Shown one piece after another: positions 7,927 to 16,939 of a DNA stretch of 34,443 bases. Each line of letters starts with the position of its first letter. Position 1 is the stretch's first letter. Source of the DNA: an uncultured Eubacterium sp. (GTDB taxonomy: Bacteria > Bacillota > Clostridia > Lachnospirales > Lachnospiraceae); NCBI GenBank assembly GCA_947088865.1, contig CAMUHY010000024.1, positions 1 through 34,443 of the forward strand. The letters run 5' to 3'. The position numbers were made by a program, and so were the translations under genes. A model generated the notes under the pieces. It was given only the letters and a program-made list of their open reading frames with translations, was not told the origin of the DNA and made no database searches.

Positions 7927-9141
7927 ATGTTAAAAATAAATGATAATTATTTGAAATTGCCAGGCAGTTATCTTTTTTCAACCATAGCAAAGAAGGTTCA
8001 AGCATTTACAGAAGCAAATCCAGATAAAAAGATTATACGACTTGGAATAGGCGATGTGACACAGCCATTGTCACCAGCAATTATTACAGCTCTTCATGGA
8101 GCGGTTGATGATATGTCTAAGGCAGAGACATTTCATGGATATGCGCCAGATTTGGGATATTCTTTTTTGAGGGAAGCGATAGCTTCCAACGACTATGCAG
8201 CACGTGGCTGTGATATTGCAGCAGATGAGATATTTATTAGTGATGGTGCAAAATCCGATTCTGGCAATATTGGCGATATATTTTCAGTGGATAATAAAAT
8301 TGCAGTCTGTGACCCTGTATATCCTGTTTATGTTGATACCAATGCTATGGCAGGACGAACAGGTGATTACTTAGCAGACCAGCAAAAATGGAGTAATGTA
8401 ATCTATATGCCTTGTACATCAGAAACAAATTTTGCTCCAGAACTTCCAAAAGAAACACCAGATATTATCTATCTGTGTTTTCCGAATAATCCAACTGGCT
8501 CAACAATTACAAAGCCTGAGCTTCAGAAATGGGTTGATTATGCAAATGAAAAAGAAGCAGTGATTATTTATGATGCGGCTTATGAAGCCTATATTTCAGA
8601 AGAAAATGTGCCGCACTCTATCTATGAATGTGACGGCGCCAAAACTTGTGCTATTGAGCTTAGGAGTTTTTCTAAAAATGCTGGATTTACAGGTGTTCGA
8701 CTTGGTTTTACTGTTATTCCAAAGGCGTTAAAGCGTGAGGGAACAACATTGCACAGCTTGTGGGCAAGAAGACATGGAACAAAGTTTAACGGCGCGCCAT
8801 ATATTGTGCAAAGAGCTGGGGAAGCTGTATATTCTGAGGCAGGAAAAGAGCAGACAAAGCAATTGATTGCATACTATATGAACAATGCCAAAGTGATTTT
8901 AGAGGGGCTTAAAGAGGCTGGATATACGGTTTCAGGTGGTGTCAATGCGCCATATATCTGGTTAAAGACACCTGATAAAATGACTTCTTGGGAATTTTTT
9001 GATAATCTTCTTGAAAAGGCAAATGTTGTTGGAACGCCAGGTTCAGGTTTTGGACCAAGCGGTGAGGGCTATTTTAGACTGACAGCATTTGGGTCTTATG
9101 AAAATACGATTGCAGCAGTAGAGCGAATTAAAAAAATGTAA
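7927..9141 (+). CDS. dapL: LL-diaminopimelate aminotransferase
   Basis: DapL makes LL-diaminopimelate from tetrahydrodipicolinate and glutamate in one step, feeding meso-DAP for peptidoglycan and lysine. The 404-residue length fits the family. Seen features are [14 protein letters not shown] near the start, the family-typical [10 protein letters not shown], the pocket segment [18 protein letters not shown], and [15 protein letters not shown] carrying the PLP-binding Lys250. The C-terminal [18 protein letters not shown] includes the Arg that binds substrate carboxylate. The ribosome site AAAGGGG is five bases before ATG. It is monocistronic: promoter at 7825 and terminator at 9162. Presence of DapL fits an anaerobic clostridial host. 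Confidence 0.96.
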   Translation: MLKINDNYLKLPGSYLFSTIAKKVQAFTEANPDKKIIRLGIGDVTQPLSPAIITALHGAVDDMSKAETFHGYAPDLGYSFLREAIASNDYAARGCDIAADEIFISDGAKSDSGNIGDIFSVDNKIAVCDPVYPVYVDTNAMAGRTGDYLADQQKWSNVIYMPCTSETNFAPELPKETPDIIYLCFPNNPTGSTITKPELQKWVDYANEKEAVIIYDAAYEAYISEENVPHSIYECDGAKTCAIELRSFSKNAGFTGVRLGFTVIPKALKREGTTLHSLWARRHGTKFNGAPYIVQRAGEAVYSEAGKEQTKQLIAYYMNNAKVILEGLKEAGYTVSGGVNAPYIWLKTPDKMTSWEFFDNLLEKANVVGTPGSGFGPSGEGYFRLTAFGSYENTIAAVERIKKM

Positions 9142-9161
9142 TGAATATATGTTAATCTTAT

Positions 9162-9204
9162 CAGGGAAGTTTTCCGTTTAAAAAGCGGGAGGCTTCCCTG
9201 TTTT
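9162..9204 (+). terminator. Terminator of dapL
   Basis: CAGGGAAG (9162-9169) pairs with CTTCCCTG (9193-9200), with more pairing inside (CCGTTT with the AGCGG region), followed by TTTT. Confidence 0.85.
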
Positions 9205-9293
9205 GGCAGAAGTTTAAGCTTTTGCAAAAATGCCATAAAGCAACAACATGGTATGAGCAAGTAGCAAAATTGTTATTGAAGGAGGAACTGGTG

Positions 9294-10187
9294 ATGCGAG
9301 AAAGCAGATTATTTAAGATTTTATATTATTTGCTTGAAAAGGGACAAGCTACTGCTCCAGAATTGGCAGAAAAGTTTGAGGTGTCGGTTAGAACAATTTA
9401 TAGAGATATCGATGCCTTAAGCGGGGCAGGTATACCTATTTATGCGGAGGCAGGCAGAAATGGCGGTATTCATTTAATGAATGACTTTGTCTTAGATAAA
9501 GCAGTATTGTCAGAAGAAGAAAAACAGGAGATTCTTGTTGCATTACAGAGCATAAATATTACAAAAGATAGCAGCAGTCAAACGTTGCAGAAGCTTTCGG
9601 CAATATTTCAGCTTCATTCAGAAAATTGGCTTGAGGTGGATTTTTCTGGATGGGGAAATAAAGAATTTGACAATGAAAAATTTGAGTTATTAAAATCAGC
9701 AGTAATCCATTGCAGAAATATTAAAATTTATTATGCAGGTTCCTACGAAATGATAAGTGAACGAATTGTACAGCCGTTAAAACTTGTTTATAAGTCAAAA
9801 GCATGGTATTTGAAAGCATTTTGTACAGAAAAACAGGATTGGCGGATTTTTAAATTAAATCGGATTTTAGATATAGAGATGTTAAATGAATATTTTAAGC
9901 CGCGCAGTTTTCCAAAAACGATGGAAACTTCTGGAGAAAAATATAATCAAATTACGCTTTGTTTTCCAAGAGAAATGGCATACCGCGTGTATGATGAATT
10001 TGATAAAACACAAATACAATGTCAATCCAATGGCGATTTAATCGTTTCAACAGAAATGCCTGAAGATACATGGTTAGTAGGGTTTTTGCTGTCCTTTGGG
10101 ACAAAAGTAGATATACTTTCACCAGCTTATTTAAAAGAAATTATAGCAGAACAAGCAAAATTAATCTATGAAAAAAATAAAACATGA
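9294..10187 (+). CDS. HTH/WYL-domain transcriptional regulator (YafY-like)
   Basis: The 297-residue protein has an N-terminal HTH_11 winged helix (residues about 1-60: LLEKGQATAPELAEKFEVSVRTIYRDIDAL) followed by a WYL domain from about residue 130 (IYYAGSYEM, SKAWYLKAFCTEKQDWRIFKLNRI) and a WCX-like C-terminal extension. WYL regulators sense ligands, including nucleic acid fragments in some, and often control a neighbour. Start 9294 is chosen over upstream frame because GGAGG at 9281-9285 precedes it. The gene is followed 63 bases later by a ClbS/DfsB-like gene on the same strand, its likely target or operon partner. Confidence 0.88.
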   Translation: MRESRLFKILYYLLEKGQATAPELAEKFEVSVRTIYRDIDALSGAGIPIYAEAGRNGGIHLMNDFVLDKAVLSEEEKQEILVALQSINITKDSSSQTLQKLSAIFQLHSENWLEVDFSGWGNKEFDNEKFELLKSAVIHCRNIKIYYAGSYEMISERIVQPLKLVYKSKAWYLKAFCTEKQDWRIFKLNRILDIEMLNEYFKPRSFPKTMETSGEKYNQITLCFPREMAYRVYDEFDKTQIQCQSNGDLIVSTEMPEDTWLVGFLLSFGTKVDILSPAYLKEIIAEQAKLIYEKNKT

Positions 10188-10250
10188 CAAAAGATGTCAG
10201 GATATATGTGATATAGTCAAGCAAATATTTAAAATAAGTGGAGGATTATC

Positions 10251-10793
10251 ATGGGAAGACCAACTACAAAGACAGATTTAATAACTGCTGCAACGGACAA
10301 TTATAAGAAATTAAATATTCTTATTTCTGGATTAACACAAAAAGAATTATCAACTATTTTTGATTTTGAAAATGATGAAAAAAAGAAAGAAGCACATTGG
10401 AAACGAGACAAAAATCTTCGGGATATTTTAATTCATTTATATGAATGGCATCAGCTTTTATTAAATTGGGTACATTCTAACCAAAAGGGAGATAATAAGT
10501 CGTTTATTCCAAAACCATATAACTGGAAAACGTATGGTGATATGAATATAGAATTTTGGAAAAAGCATCAAAGCACATCATTGGAAGAAGCAAAGGAATT
10601 GATTGAAAAAACGCACAATGAAGTATTACGTTTAGCAGAAACATTTTCTAATGAGGAATTATTTTCAAAGGGCGTATATCAATGGGTTGGAGGAAGCACA
10701 TTAGGGTCATATTTTGTCAGCGTCACAGCCAGCCATTATGATTGGGCTATAAAAAAATTAAAGGCACATAAGAAAAATTGTGTTAATCCGTGA
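10251..10793 (+). CDS. ClbS/DfsB family four-helix protein (DinB-like)
   Basis: A 180-residue protein with the typical opening MGRPTTKTDLI and the family's features: LRDILIHLYEWHQLLLNWV, FIPKPYNWKTYGDMN and a late ASHYDWAIKKLKAH. The family is named for ClbS, which hydrolyses the cyclopropane warhead of colibactin, and DfsB; many members are uncharacterised and found in species that make no colibactin. GGAGG precedes the start by about eight bases. With the upstream WYL regulator it forms a likely two-gene stress or self-protection unit. The protective role is inferred from the family name only. Confidence 0.85.
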   Translation: MGRPTTKTDLITAATDNYKKLNILISGLTQKELSTIFDFENDEKKKEAHWKRDKNLRDILIHLYEWHQLLLNWVHSNQKGDNKSFIPKPYNWKTYGDMNIEFWKKHQSTSLEEAKELIEKTHNEVLRLAETFSNEELFSKGVYQWVGGSTLGSYFVSVTASHYDWAIKKLKAHKKNCVNP

Positions 10794-10952
10794 GGATAGG
10801 ATAAATGCAAACTAACTACTTGCTAAAATTATTTAACGGGTATGCAATATAAATCCTTACACTCTATCCGCTTAACTATAAGGCTCAATAAATTTAAAAA
10901 TGAATTTAATAGTACAATTATTATTTTTATTATAAAATTATTCTTTTTAATA

Positions 10953-10981
10953 TTGACTTTTGCACAACAATATTATATATT
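10953..10981 (+). promoter_or_regulatory. Promoter before the broken nuclease gene
   Basis: TTGACT (10953-10958) and TATATT (10976-10981) with 17 bases between. The surrounding 290-base gap (10794-11084) is extremely AT-rich and otherwise holds only a possible repeat scrap at 10865-10878. Confidence 0.55.
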
Positions 10982-11084
10982 TAATATATTAATTATATTT
11001 TATTAAAAGGTAAATAACTTGCATTACTTGAACTTGCAATAAAGAAATGATATGATAAAACCACCAAGCAGAAAAGGATACAGC

Positions 11085-12050
11085 ATGGCAAATATATATG
11101 ATGGGGCATTTCGTACAATTGTAAATGATTGTCGAAAGTGGATTATTCCCCTAGTCAATGAGATTTTTGGAGAGAACTATACAGGAAATGAAGAAGTCCA
11201 GTTTCTTCCCAATGAACATTTTTTAGACCAACAGAATAAGCCTGACAAAGAGCGAATAACAGATACAAATTTTAGAATTATTGGAAAAGATATAAAGAAA
11301 TATCATATAGAATGTGAGAGCAGTTATCCAGATGGAAGAATTACAATTAGACTTTTGAATAAAACTATTTTACGAAGTGAATTAGTTTTATTTTAATACG
11401 ATGCACAAATAGCGCTTGATGAAGGTGAGATTATAGAGGAAACATTGACAGTAACATTTCCTAACACAGCAGTTTTATATCTTAGAACTTATAAAAAAAC
11501 ACCAAATAAAATGAAGTATGTGATTGCCACACCAGGAGGAACAGTACAATATAATATACCAATTATAAAAATGCAGGATTATTCATTAGATACTATTTTT
11601 GAAAAAAGGTTGTTTATGTTGATTCCATTTTATATTTTTTTATATGAAAATAAGTTTTTAGAGTATAATAGTAATATACAAAAACTACAAGAATTAAAGG
11701 AAGATTATCAGATTATTTTAGAAAGACTTGATGAATTGGAACGTCAAGAAGCGATAGGAGCGTTTGATAAGCGTACAATTATAGAGCTTTCTGGAGATGT
11801 AATTCAGGAAATTGCACAGCGATATGAGAATGTGCAGAAAGGTATAGGTGATATGATGAGAGGAGCATTGATTGAAACAGAAGCAAGAACGATTTTAAAT
11901 AGGGGTATAGAACAGGGGAAAAATGAAATAAAAAACAAAACAGCAATAAAAATGTTAAAAGTAGGAAAGTTGACAGTTGAGGAAATTGCAGAATATTCTG
12001 GGCTTCGTGTGGAGGAAGTAGAACAACTTGCAAAATTGCAGACAATGTGA
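11085..12050 (+). pseudogene. PD-(D/E)XK nuclease family (Rpn/transposase-like) protein, interrupted by one stop codon
   Basis: The frame opens MANIYDGAFRTIVNDCRKWI, continues through FLPNEHFLDQQ, TDTNF and KYHIECESS, then meets TAA at 11394-11396. The same frame goes on without shift as YDAQIALDEGEI, FPNTAVLYLR, MKYVIATPGGTVQYNIPI, FEKRLFMLIPFYIF and a coiled-coil tail ending at 12050. Family proteins usually run through here with a charged residue, so a single GAA-to-TAA change would explain the break. Both halves look otherwise intact, so the mutation is recent, the codon is read through, or it is an assembly error. An ATG at 11052 exists but 11085 has AAGGA at proper spacing. The family is very common in Lachnospiraceae, often in many copies; the role is unclear. 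Confidence 0.8.
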
Positions 12051-12104
12051 GATAGTAGAAAGAAATATGTTTCAAGTAAAATTTCCTAATATAAATAAAA
12101 GAAT

Positions 12105-12200
12105 AGGCTGTTGCAAAAAGAATTTCAAGTACTATATATAGTTTTGTTTCAACATTATAACTATTATATATAACATAAAATTTCTATTTTGCAACAGCCT
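12105..12200. repeat. 96-bp palindromic element with perfect 14-bp ends (MITE-like), copy 1
   Basis: AGGCTGTTGCAAAA (12105-12118) is exactly inverted at 12187-12200. The inner parts also pair imperfectly (TATATATAGTT against AACTATTATATA), so the whole unit can fold as one long hairpin. It lies between convergent genes and could double as a bidirectional terminator. The ends resemble inverted repeats of some DDE insertion sequences; no clear target duplication is seen. Confidence 0.6.
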
Positions 12201-12231
12201 CTAAAAAGACTATATGAAGTTTTGTGTAGAT

Positions 12232-13482
12232 TTAAAAATCCACCTGTTGTATCGAGCCAGCTTCGCCATTTTCATGAAGATATATACCTGTACTGCGCAC
12301 CTGTCCTATAAGTTTTTGTTCGTCATCTTTTAAAGAAAATTCAGTTTTGGAGCTGCCAAGATAGATTGCGCCGACATCGGCTTCTTTCAATGACAATAAG
12401 CGTTCTTTTCCATCACTGTCTCGAACCCATACTTTTAATTTACTATAAATTTCATCAGCTTCATCAATCCATCCATTTCCATCAGAATCATATGCGGCAA
12501 GTTCTTTAAATCCATTGCCAGTGTTTGGTCCAAATAGCTCACTGCCATCATTAATAATGCCATCGTTATTTTTATCCAATGCAAGATAACCGCTTCCAGA
12601 ATTTAGCTGTGCAATTTCTTCCTTTTTTCCATCACAGTCTAAATCAAAGAAAAATGTCTGGTCACTCACTGTCGTAGGATTACTGTCTAGGTTAATTACC
12701 AGAGGGTCTGTAAGAATTTGAGGATAGCTTTCTACATAGCTTAATTCGTTATATTCTGTAAAGGAGCGTGACATTTCAACATTTAATCCAAATTTAATCT
12801 CTCTGCCATCAGCAGTGACAACCGTTCCTTCACCGTTAAATTTCGTACATTCTTTTTCTTCATAAAAAGAAGAATAGCCATGTTCAATCGTTAAAACTGA
12901 AGGAGAAAGACTGTTTGTAAGAATTAAAGAATTGTTATTATTAAAGTTTTTCTGATAATTCTTATAGGCATAACTGTCTTCAAATCCTCCTCGAAAGCGC
13001 AATCTTTTAAGAATATTCATCAAAGTTGAAAATAATCGGTTAGAAACTTCATTGTATGTATTTCTTAGATTTAATAAAGCTTCTTCTTCTGTCGTTTGAT
13101 TGGTAACTTCAGAATTGGTGTTGTCTGAAATTTCTTTGTTATTAGAGACTTCTTGATTGTCAGAGGTTTTGTCTGTATTGGAGTCATTGTCATTGAGTAC
13201 ATTGCCATAGGCGTTTAAAAGCATTCCTTTTTTGGCATAAGAAAATACACCATACATCATGGAATCCGAAGATTGGTGATTTTCATATTGAGAATAATAG
13301 GAGTCACCCTCTCCATTCTCTTTGTACGATTCGTTTATAACATATTTGTTTGTGAGCTTTCTGCCAAATGTTTGAGTAAGTGGACTCATACCAGCATGGT
13401 GTGAAGTATAGTTTTGTTGAGCAGAATAATTAGAGTATGTTCTGTTCGATGCAAGATTTACTTTACTTTTTGCAATTATCAT
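12232..13482 (-). CDS. EF-hand-type calcium-binding protein of unknown function
   Basis: A 416-residue protein with a low-complexity, Ser/Asn/Tyr-rich first 140 residues including an Asn/Thr/Glu linker, and a C-terminal third holding three Ca-binding loop-like segments: DLDCDGKKEE, DKNNDGIINDGSE and DSDGNGWIDEADE. A SELFGPNTGNGFKELAAYD stretch links the last two; this arrangement is shared by a family of bacterial calcium-binding proteins often annotated as VCBS or hypothetical. No signal peptide or membrane helix is seen. GGAGG five bases upstream supports start 13482 rather than the ATG 12 bases earlier, which overlaps the ribosome site. Its location and partner are unknown. Confidence 0.75.
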   Translation of the reverse strand: MIIAKSKVNLASNRTYSNYSAQQNYTSHHAGMSPLTQTFGRKLTNKYVINESYKENGEGDSYYSQYENHQSSDSMMYGVFSYAKKGMLLNAYGNVLNDNDSNTDKTSDNQEVSNNKEISDNTNSEVTNQTTEEEALLNLRNTYNEVSNRLFSTLMNILKRLRFRGGFEDSYAYKNYQKNFNNNNSLILTNSLSPSVLTIEHGYSSFYEEKECTKFNGEGTVVTADGREIKFGLNVEMSRSFTEYNELSYVESYPQILTDPLVINLDSNPTTVSDQTFFFDLDCDGKKEEIAQLNSGSGYLALDKNNDGIINDGSELFGPNTGNGFKELAAYDSDGNGWIDEADEIYSKLKVWVRDSDGKERLLSLKEADVGAIYLGSSKTEFSLKDDEQKLIGQVRSTGIYLHENGEAGSIQQVDF

Positions 13483-13626
13483 TTTAACCTCCATAAATGA
13501 TTACAGCAATGAACACATTTATAAGGTAGCACATAATGTAAGTAATTATTAAGAACATTAATAATATCGGCAATATTTGGAAAATATTTATAAGTTATCT
13601 TTTATAAAAATAGTTTGTAAAAGTAC

Positions 13627-13655
13627 TTGCTATTTTGGGAGGCATGATTTACTAT
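13627..13655 (+). promoter_or_regulatory. Promoter of the GH43 gene
   Basis: TTGCTA (13627-13632) and TACTAT (13650-13655) with 17 bases between them. Confidence 0.45.
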
Positions 13656-13673
13656 TAAATATGGAAGATTTAG

Positions 13674-13708
13674 GCAATCAGCTATATTGAAGCAGGTTTG
13701 CTGATTGC
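13674..13708 (+). promoter_or_regulatory. Hairpin in the GH43 leader
   Basis: GCAATCAGC (13674-13682) is inverted perfectly at 13700-13708 (GCTGATTGC), in the stretch between the promoter and the start codon. It has no T run, so it is more likely an operator or leader-RNA structure than a terminator. Confidence 0.45.
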
Positions 13709-13756
13709 AGTCGGACAACTATAAAAACCGTTTTTAAAGCGGGAATGGAGGTATTT

Positions 13757-15364
13757 ATGTGGAGTGCAGATTTAGGTAATGGCAAGTATCGTAATCCGAT
13801 TCTTTATGCCGATTATTCAGACCCAGATGTAGTGAGGGTTGGTGAAGATTATTATATGATAGCATCGAGTTTTAGTAATTCGCCAGCGATTCCTTTGTTA
13901 CATTCAAAAGACCTTGTAAATTGGAAGGTTGTCAATTATGTATTGAAATATGTACCAGAATTTCGATATAGAAATCCTATTCATGGCTGTGGTGTATGGG
14001 CGCCGTCGATTCGATACCATGAAGGTACATATTATGTATGTCTTCCTATGCCTGATGAAGGTATTTATATGACAACAGCAAAAGACCCTCTGGGAGAGTG
14101 GAGTACTCCTGTTAATATAAGACCAAAAGCAGGTTGGATAGACCCATGTCCATTTTGGGACGATGACGGAAAAGCATATCTTGTTGCAGGTGTGGCAAAG
14201 AGTAGAATTGGTTACAAGAGTGTTTTGCATATGGTGGAGATGCAGCCTGATGGTATGGGGCTTATCGGTGAGGAAGTAAAGATTTTTGATGGAAATTTAA
14301 ATGACCAAGTTACGATAGAAGGACCAAAGCTGCATAAAAAAGATGGCTGGTATTATATCTTTGCTCCTGCTGGCGGCGTTAAGACAGGCTGGCAGACAGT
14401 TCTTCGCTCAAAAAATATTTTTGGACCATATGAATATAAAGTAGTTATGAGGCAGGGCGATTCACCAGTGAATGGACCTCATCAGGGAGCTTGGGTAGAT
14501 ACGGTTACAGGAGAAGATTGGTTTATTCATTTTCAAGATGTATATGCGTGCGGCAGAATTACACATTTACAGCCTATGCACTGGGAAAATGGATGGCCTA
14601 TTATTGGCGTTAATAAAGAAGGCAACGATTATGGAGAGCCTGTTATGGAATACACAAAGCCAAATGTAGGCAATGTTTCTCAGGAAGTATGTGAACCTGA
14701 TGCAAGTGATGATTTCACAGGGGATACATTAGGACTTCAGTGGCAGTTTAATGCCAATTATGAGGATAGCTGGTATGATATGACGGGAGCTGGCATTAAG
14801 CTTAATGCTGTCAATGCTGTTAAAACAAGACCTTTGGGTGATATAAGAAATCTTCTTTTGCAAAAATGGCCTGCACCAGAATTTTCATGTGTTACAACAA
14901 TGGATATCAGCGGATTAAAAGATGGAGATACAGCGGGCGTTATCTCACTTGGTATGGAATATTGTGCAATTACGCTTCAAAAATGTGATGAGGGCTACGC
15001 TGTAAAACATGTAAAAGGCGTTCAAAATTTTGACTGTGATATGCCTTATACCGATGAAGATATCAATCAGGTATGTACATTTTCTGCTGACACAAAAAAA
15101 GTATATTTTAAGTATACAGTAAAAGTGGTAGAACATAGAGACCATGACGAGTTAGGACTCATTGTAAAAAATGTACCACATGAAGATATAACAATGGAGA
15201 TAAGTACAGATGGTACACAGTATAACCATGCTTTGACGATTCATGCAAAGGCAGGACGTTGGGTTGGTGTTAAAAATGGAGCATTTATCAGACATGATTC
15301 GGACGTTAAAGAAGACGGCGGATATATTATTGTTGAAAAGGTAGAGTATACAAATTTAAAATAA
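13757..15364 (+). CDS. Glycoside hydrolase family 43 beta-xylosidase / alpha-L-arabinofuranosidase
   Basis: The 535-residue protein has a five-blade GH43 propeller (about 1-310) and a C-terminal beta-sandwich typical of GH43 xylosidases. The three catalytic acids are visible: Asp22 (general base, in YADYSDPDVV), Asp129 (pKa modulator, in GWIDPCPFWDDDG) and Glu188 (general acid, in VTIEGPKLHKKDGWYYIF). It trims xylo- or arabino-oligosaccharides. There is no signal peptide, so it works in the cytoplasm on imported products, like the GH105 enzyme in this window. Start 13757 is preferred: GGAGG at 13747-13751 precedes it, while the ATG at 13745 overlaps that site. Exact sugar specificity is not decidable; subfamily 12 is my best guess. 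Confidence 0.92.
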   Translation: MWSADLGNGKYRNPILYADYSDPDVVRVGEDYYMIASSFSNSPAIPLLHSKDLVNWKVVNYVLKYVPEFRYRNPIHGCGVWAPSIRYHEGTYYVCLPMPDEGIYMTTAKDPLGEWSTPVNIRPKAGWIDPCPFWDDDGKAYLVAGVAKSRIGYKSVLHMVEMQPDGMGLIGEEVKIFDGNLNDQVTIEGPKLHKKDGWYYIFAPAGGVKTGWQTVLRSKNIFGPYEYKVVMRQGDSPVNGPHQGAWVDTVTGEDWFIHFQDVYACGRITHLQPMHWENGWPIIGVNKEGNDYGEPVMEYTKPNVGNVSQEVCEPDASDDFTGDTLGLQWQFNANYEDSWYDMTGAGIKLNAVNAVKTRPLGDIRNLLLQKWPAPEFSCVTTMDISGLKDGDTAGVISLGMEYCAITLQKCDEGYAVKHVKGVQNFDCDMPYTDEDINQVCTFSADTKKVYFKYTVKVVEHRDHDELGLIVKNVPHEDITMEISTDGTQYNHALTIHAKAGRWVGVKNGAFIRHDSDVKEDGGYIIVEKVEYTNLK

Positions 15365-15369
15365 AAAGT

Positions 15370-15490
15370 GTCTGTTTTGCCACTTGAATTATAAATTGAA
15401 CAGTGGAAGTTATATATTCCTCTGAAATAAAAGTCCCCCGCTTATATCTTTGTGATATAGAAACGGGGGACTTCCTTGATGAGGTTAAAG
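15370..15490 (-). repeat. Repeat copy B (IS605-end-like), minus strand
   Basis: On the minus strand from 15490 it begins TTTAACCTCATCAAGG and shares 25 identical bases with copy D. The first hairpin is GTCCCCCG/CGGGGGAC (15433-15440 with 15464-15471), with TATATC/GATATA inside; a second, weaker hairpin follows near 15402-15426. The right-end hairpins of copy D are not recognisable. It sits between two convergent genes and probably works as their terminator. Confidence 0.65.
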
Positions 15491-15543
15491 AATACCTTGT
15501 ATTTTAATTTTTTATATGGCAGCCTCATTTTAAAAATTTTTTC

Positions 15544-16734
15544 CTATGACCAGTAGGTAAAAAATACATGGTCGCCTATTTTTAATTTATCATCATCAAT
15601 AGAGCCACGATATCCAATAAAATAAAGTGCATCGACATTGATATTTCCATTTAAAGCATCTTGTGCTGCTCTTCTGCAATCATCACAGGCACCTCTTGAC
15701 AAAACAACGGCAAAACGACCGCTGGCAACAGGTGAAAATTGACCTGGTGAGTAGATAACTTCGGAGATAGAATTTGCAAAACGAGGGTTATTCATTCGAT
15801 TGATAATAACACTCGCAACAGCAAGACGTCCCTCATAAGGTTGATTTCCCGCTTCACATTCAATAATAGCAGCAAGCATATCAAGGTCGCTGGCAGAATG
15901 ATTGATAGCAATGCCATTTCCATTTACATAGGAACCATTATTTCCAGAATGGCTCCCTTGTTGTGAATATTTTTGTTCTTCTAAAATTCGTTCTTGTTCT
16001 AGCTGTTTTTCATATTCTAAAGCAAGCTGTTCAAATTTTTCAATATCTTCATTAAATTTTGATAATTCGTTTTGTTTGCTTGCTATAAGGGCAGATAATT
16101 TTGCGCTTTCGGCATCAGCTTCCTTATACAGTTCCTGTAAAGACGACATATCAGCTACTAGAGTATCATTAGCAATGTTCATCTCATGAACCATCGTATT
16201 CATATGGGCTAACATATTATGGTCGTAAGTTGAAATTTGAATAGCATACTCTGTTTTTGCAAGAAAGTCAGAAAAATTGCTAGATTGGAATAATACATCC
16301 ATAAAATTGGAATTTCCATTTTCATACATATATTGTATACGAAGTTTCATAGCTTGATATTGTTTTGCAATTTCTTTATCAAGCTTATCAATTTGCCCTT
16401 CTACTTCATTAATCTGTTCCTGTTTTTCTTGAATTTGTTTTTGCAGGCTATAAATGCGATTGTCAACAACTTGCATTTGATTGCTTAAACTGGAGTATTC
16501 ATCGGATAGTTCCGCCTGTTTTTTTCGTAATTCAGCAATGGTATTGTTTGTCTCGTTTAGTTTCGATTGTGTGTTGGCGTTGACGCCAGTTATAACCAGA
16601 TTCAATGCACAAGAGACCGTTAGAATAAATGAAAGTGTGCCAATACATAGGCATGTAATAAAAGTTGGTCTTTTACAAAGTGCATGGTTTGATTTTTGAT
16701 TTTGATGGTTAAAATATTTACAATATCGTTTCAA
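15544..16734 (-). CDS. Secreted/anchored peptidoglycan hydrolase: coiled coil plus SleB/CwlJ (Hydrolase_2) domain
   Basis: A 396-residue protein. After a basic start, a hydrophobic segment at about residues 28-50 serves as signal or anchor. Residues about 55-250 form a long coiled coil of the kind seen in CwlO/PcsB N-termini (repeated Glu/Gln/Lys/Leu, with FMDVLFQSSNFSDFLAKTEY in the middle). A Ser/Gly/Asn linker leads to a C-terminal Hydrolase_2 domain: AAIIECEAGNQPYEGRLAVA with the catalytic Glu, SVIINRMNNPRFANSI, YSPGQFSPVASGRF. Such enzymes cleave wall glycans in division, spore germination or remodelling. The start codon is TTG, with TGAGGT about six bases upstream. The ATG-less start and the coiled coil suggest regulation by a partner such as FtsEX, which is inference. 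Confidence 0.88.
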   Translation of the reverse strand: MKRYCKYFNHQNQKSNHALCKRPTFITCLCIGTLSFILTVSCALNLVITGVNANTQSKLNETNNTIAELRKKQAELSDEYSSLSNQMQVVDNRIYSLQKQIQEKQEQINEVEGQIDKLDKEIAKQYQAMKLRIQYMYENGNSNFMDVLFQSSNFSDFLAKTEYAIQISTYDHNMLAHMNTMVHEMNIANDTLVADMSSLQELYKEADAESAKLSALIASKQNELSKFNEDIEKFEQLALEYEKQLEQERILEEQKYSQQGSHSGNNGSYVNGNGIAINHSASDLDMLAAIIECEAGNQPYEGRLAVASVIINRMNNPRFANSISEVIYSPGQFSPVASGRFAVVLSRGACDDCRRAAQDALNGNINVDALYFIGYRGSIDDDKLKIGDHVFFTYWS

Positions 16735-16887
16735 TGGAATACCTCATATTTATGTTGTTATTCGTTAAAAAGTCTGTTGTAAAGATGAATAAATCTTAAT
16801 ATAGTATAAATTCTAGTTACTTAAATTGCAAGCAAACTTATTTCGTGATATGATAGCCGAAATAGTCAAATGGTTATAATTACATTA

Positions 16888-16919
16888 TTGACACATTTAT
16901 CCTATTCCATAAGGATAAT
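16888..16919 (+). promoter_or_regulatory. Candidate promoter/operator before the LRR-VWA-MoxR operon
   Basis: TTGACA at 16888-16893 is a perfect -35; GATAAT at 16914-16919 is the nearest -10 but the spacer is 20 bases. TTATCCT (16897-16903) is exactly inverted at 16912-16918, placing an operator-like palindrome between and over the boxes. A second -10-like TATAAT sits at 16954. Which is used is unclear. Confidence 0.4.
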
Positions 16920-16939
16920 TTTAGATTTTATAAATAGTT

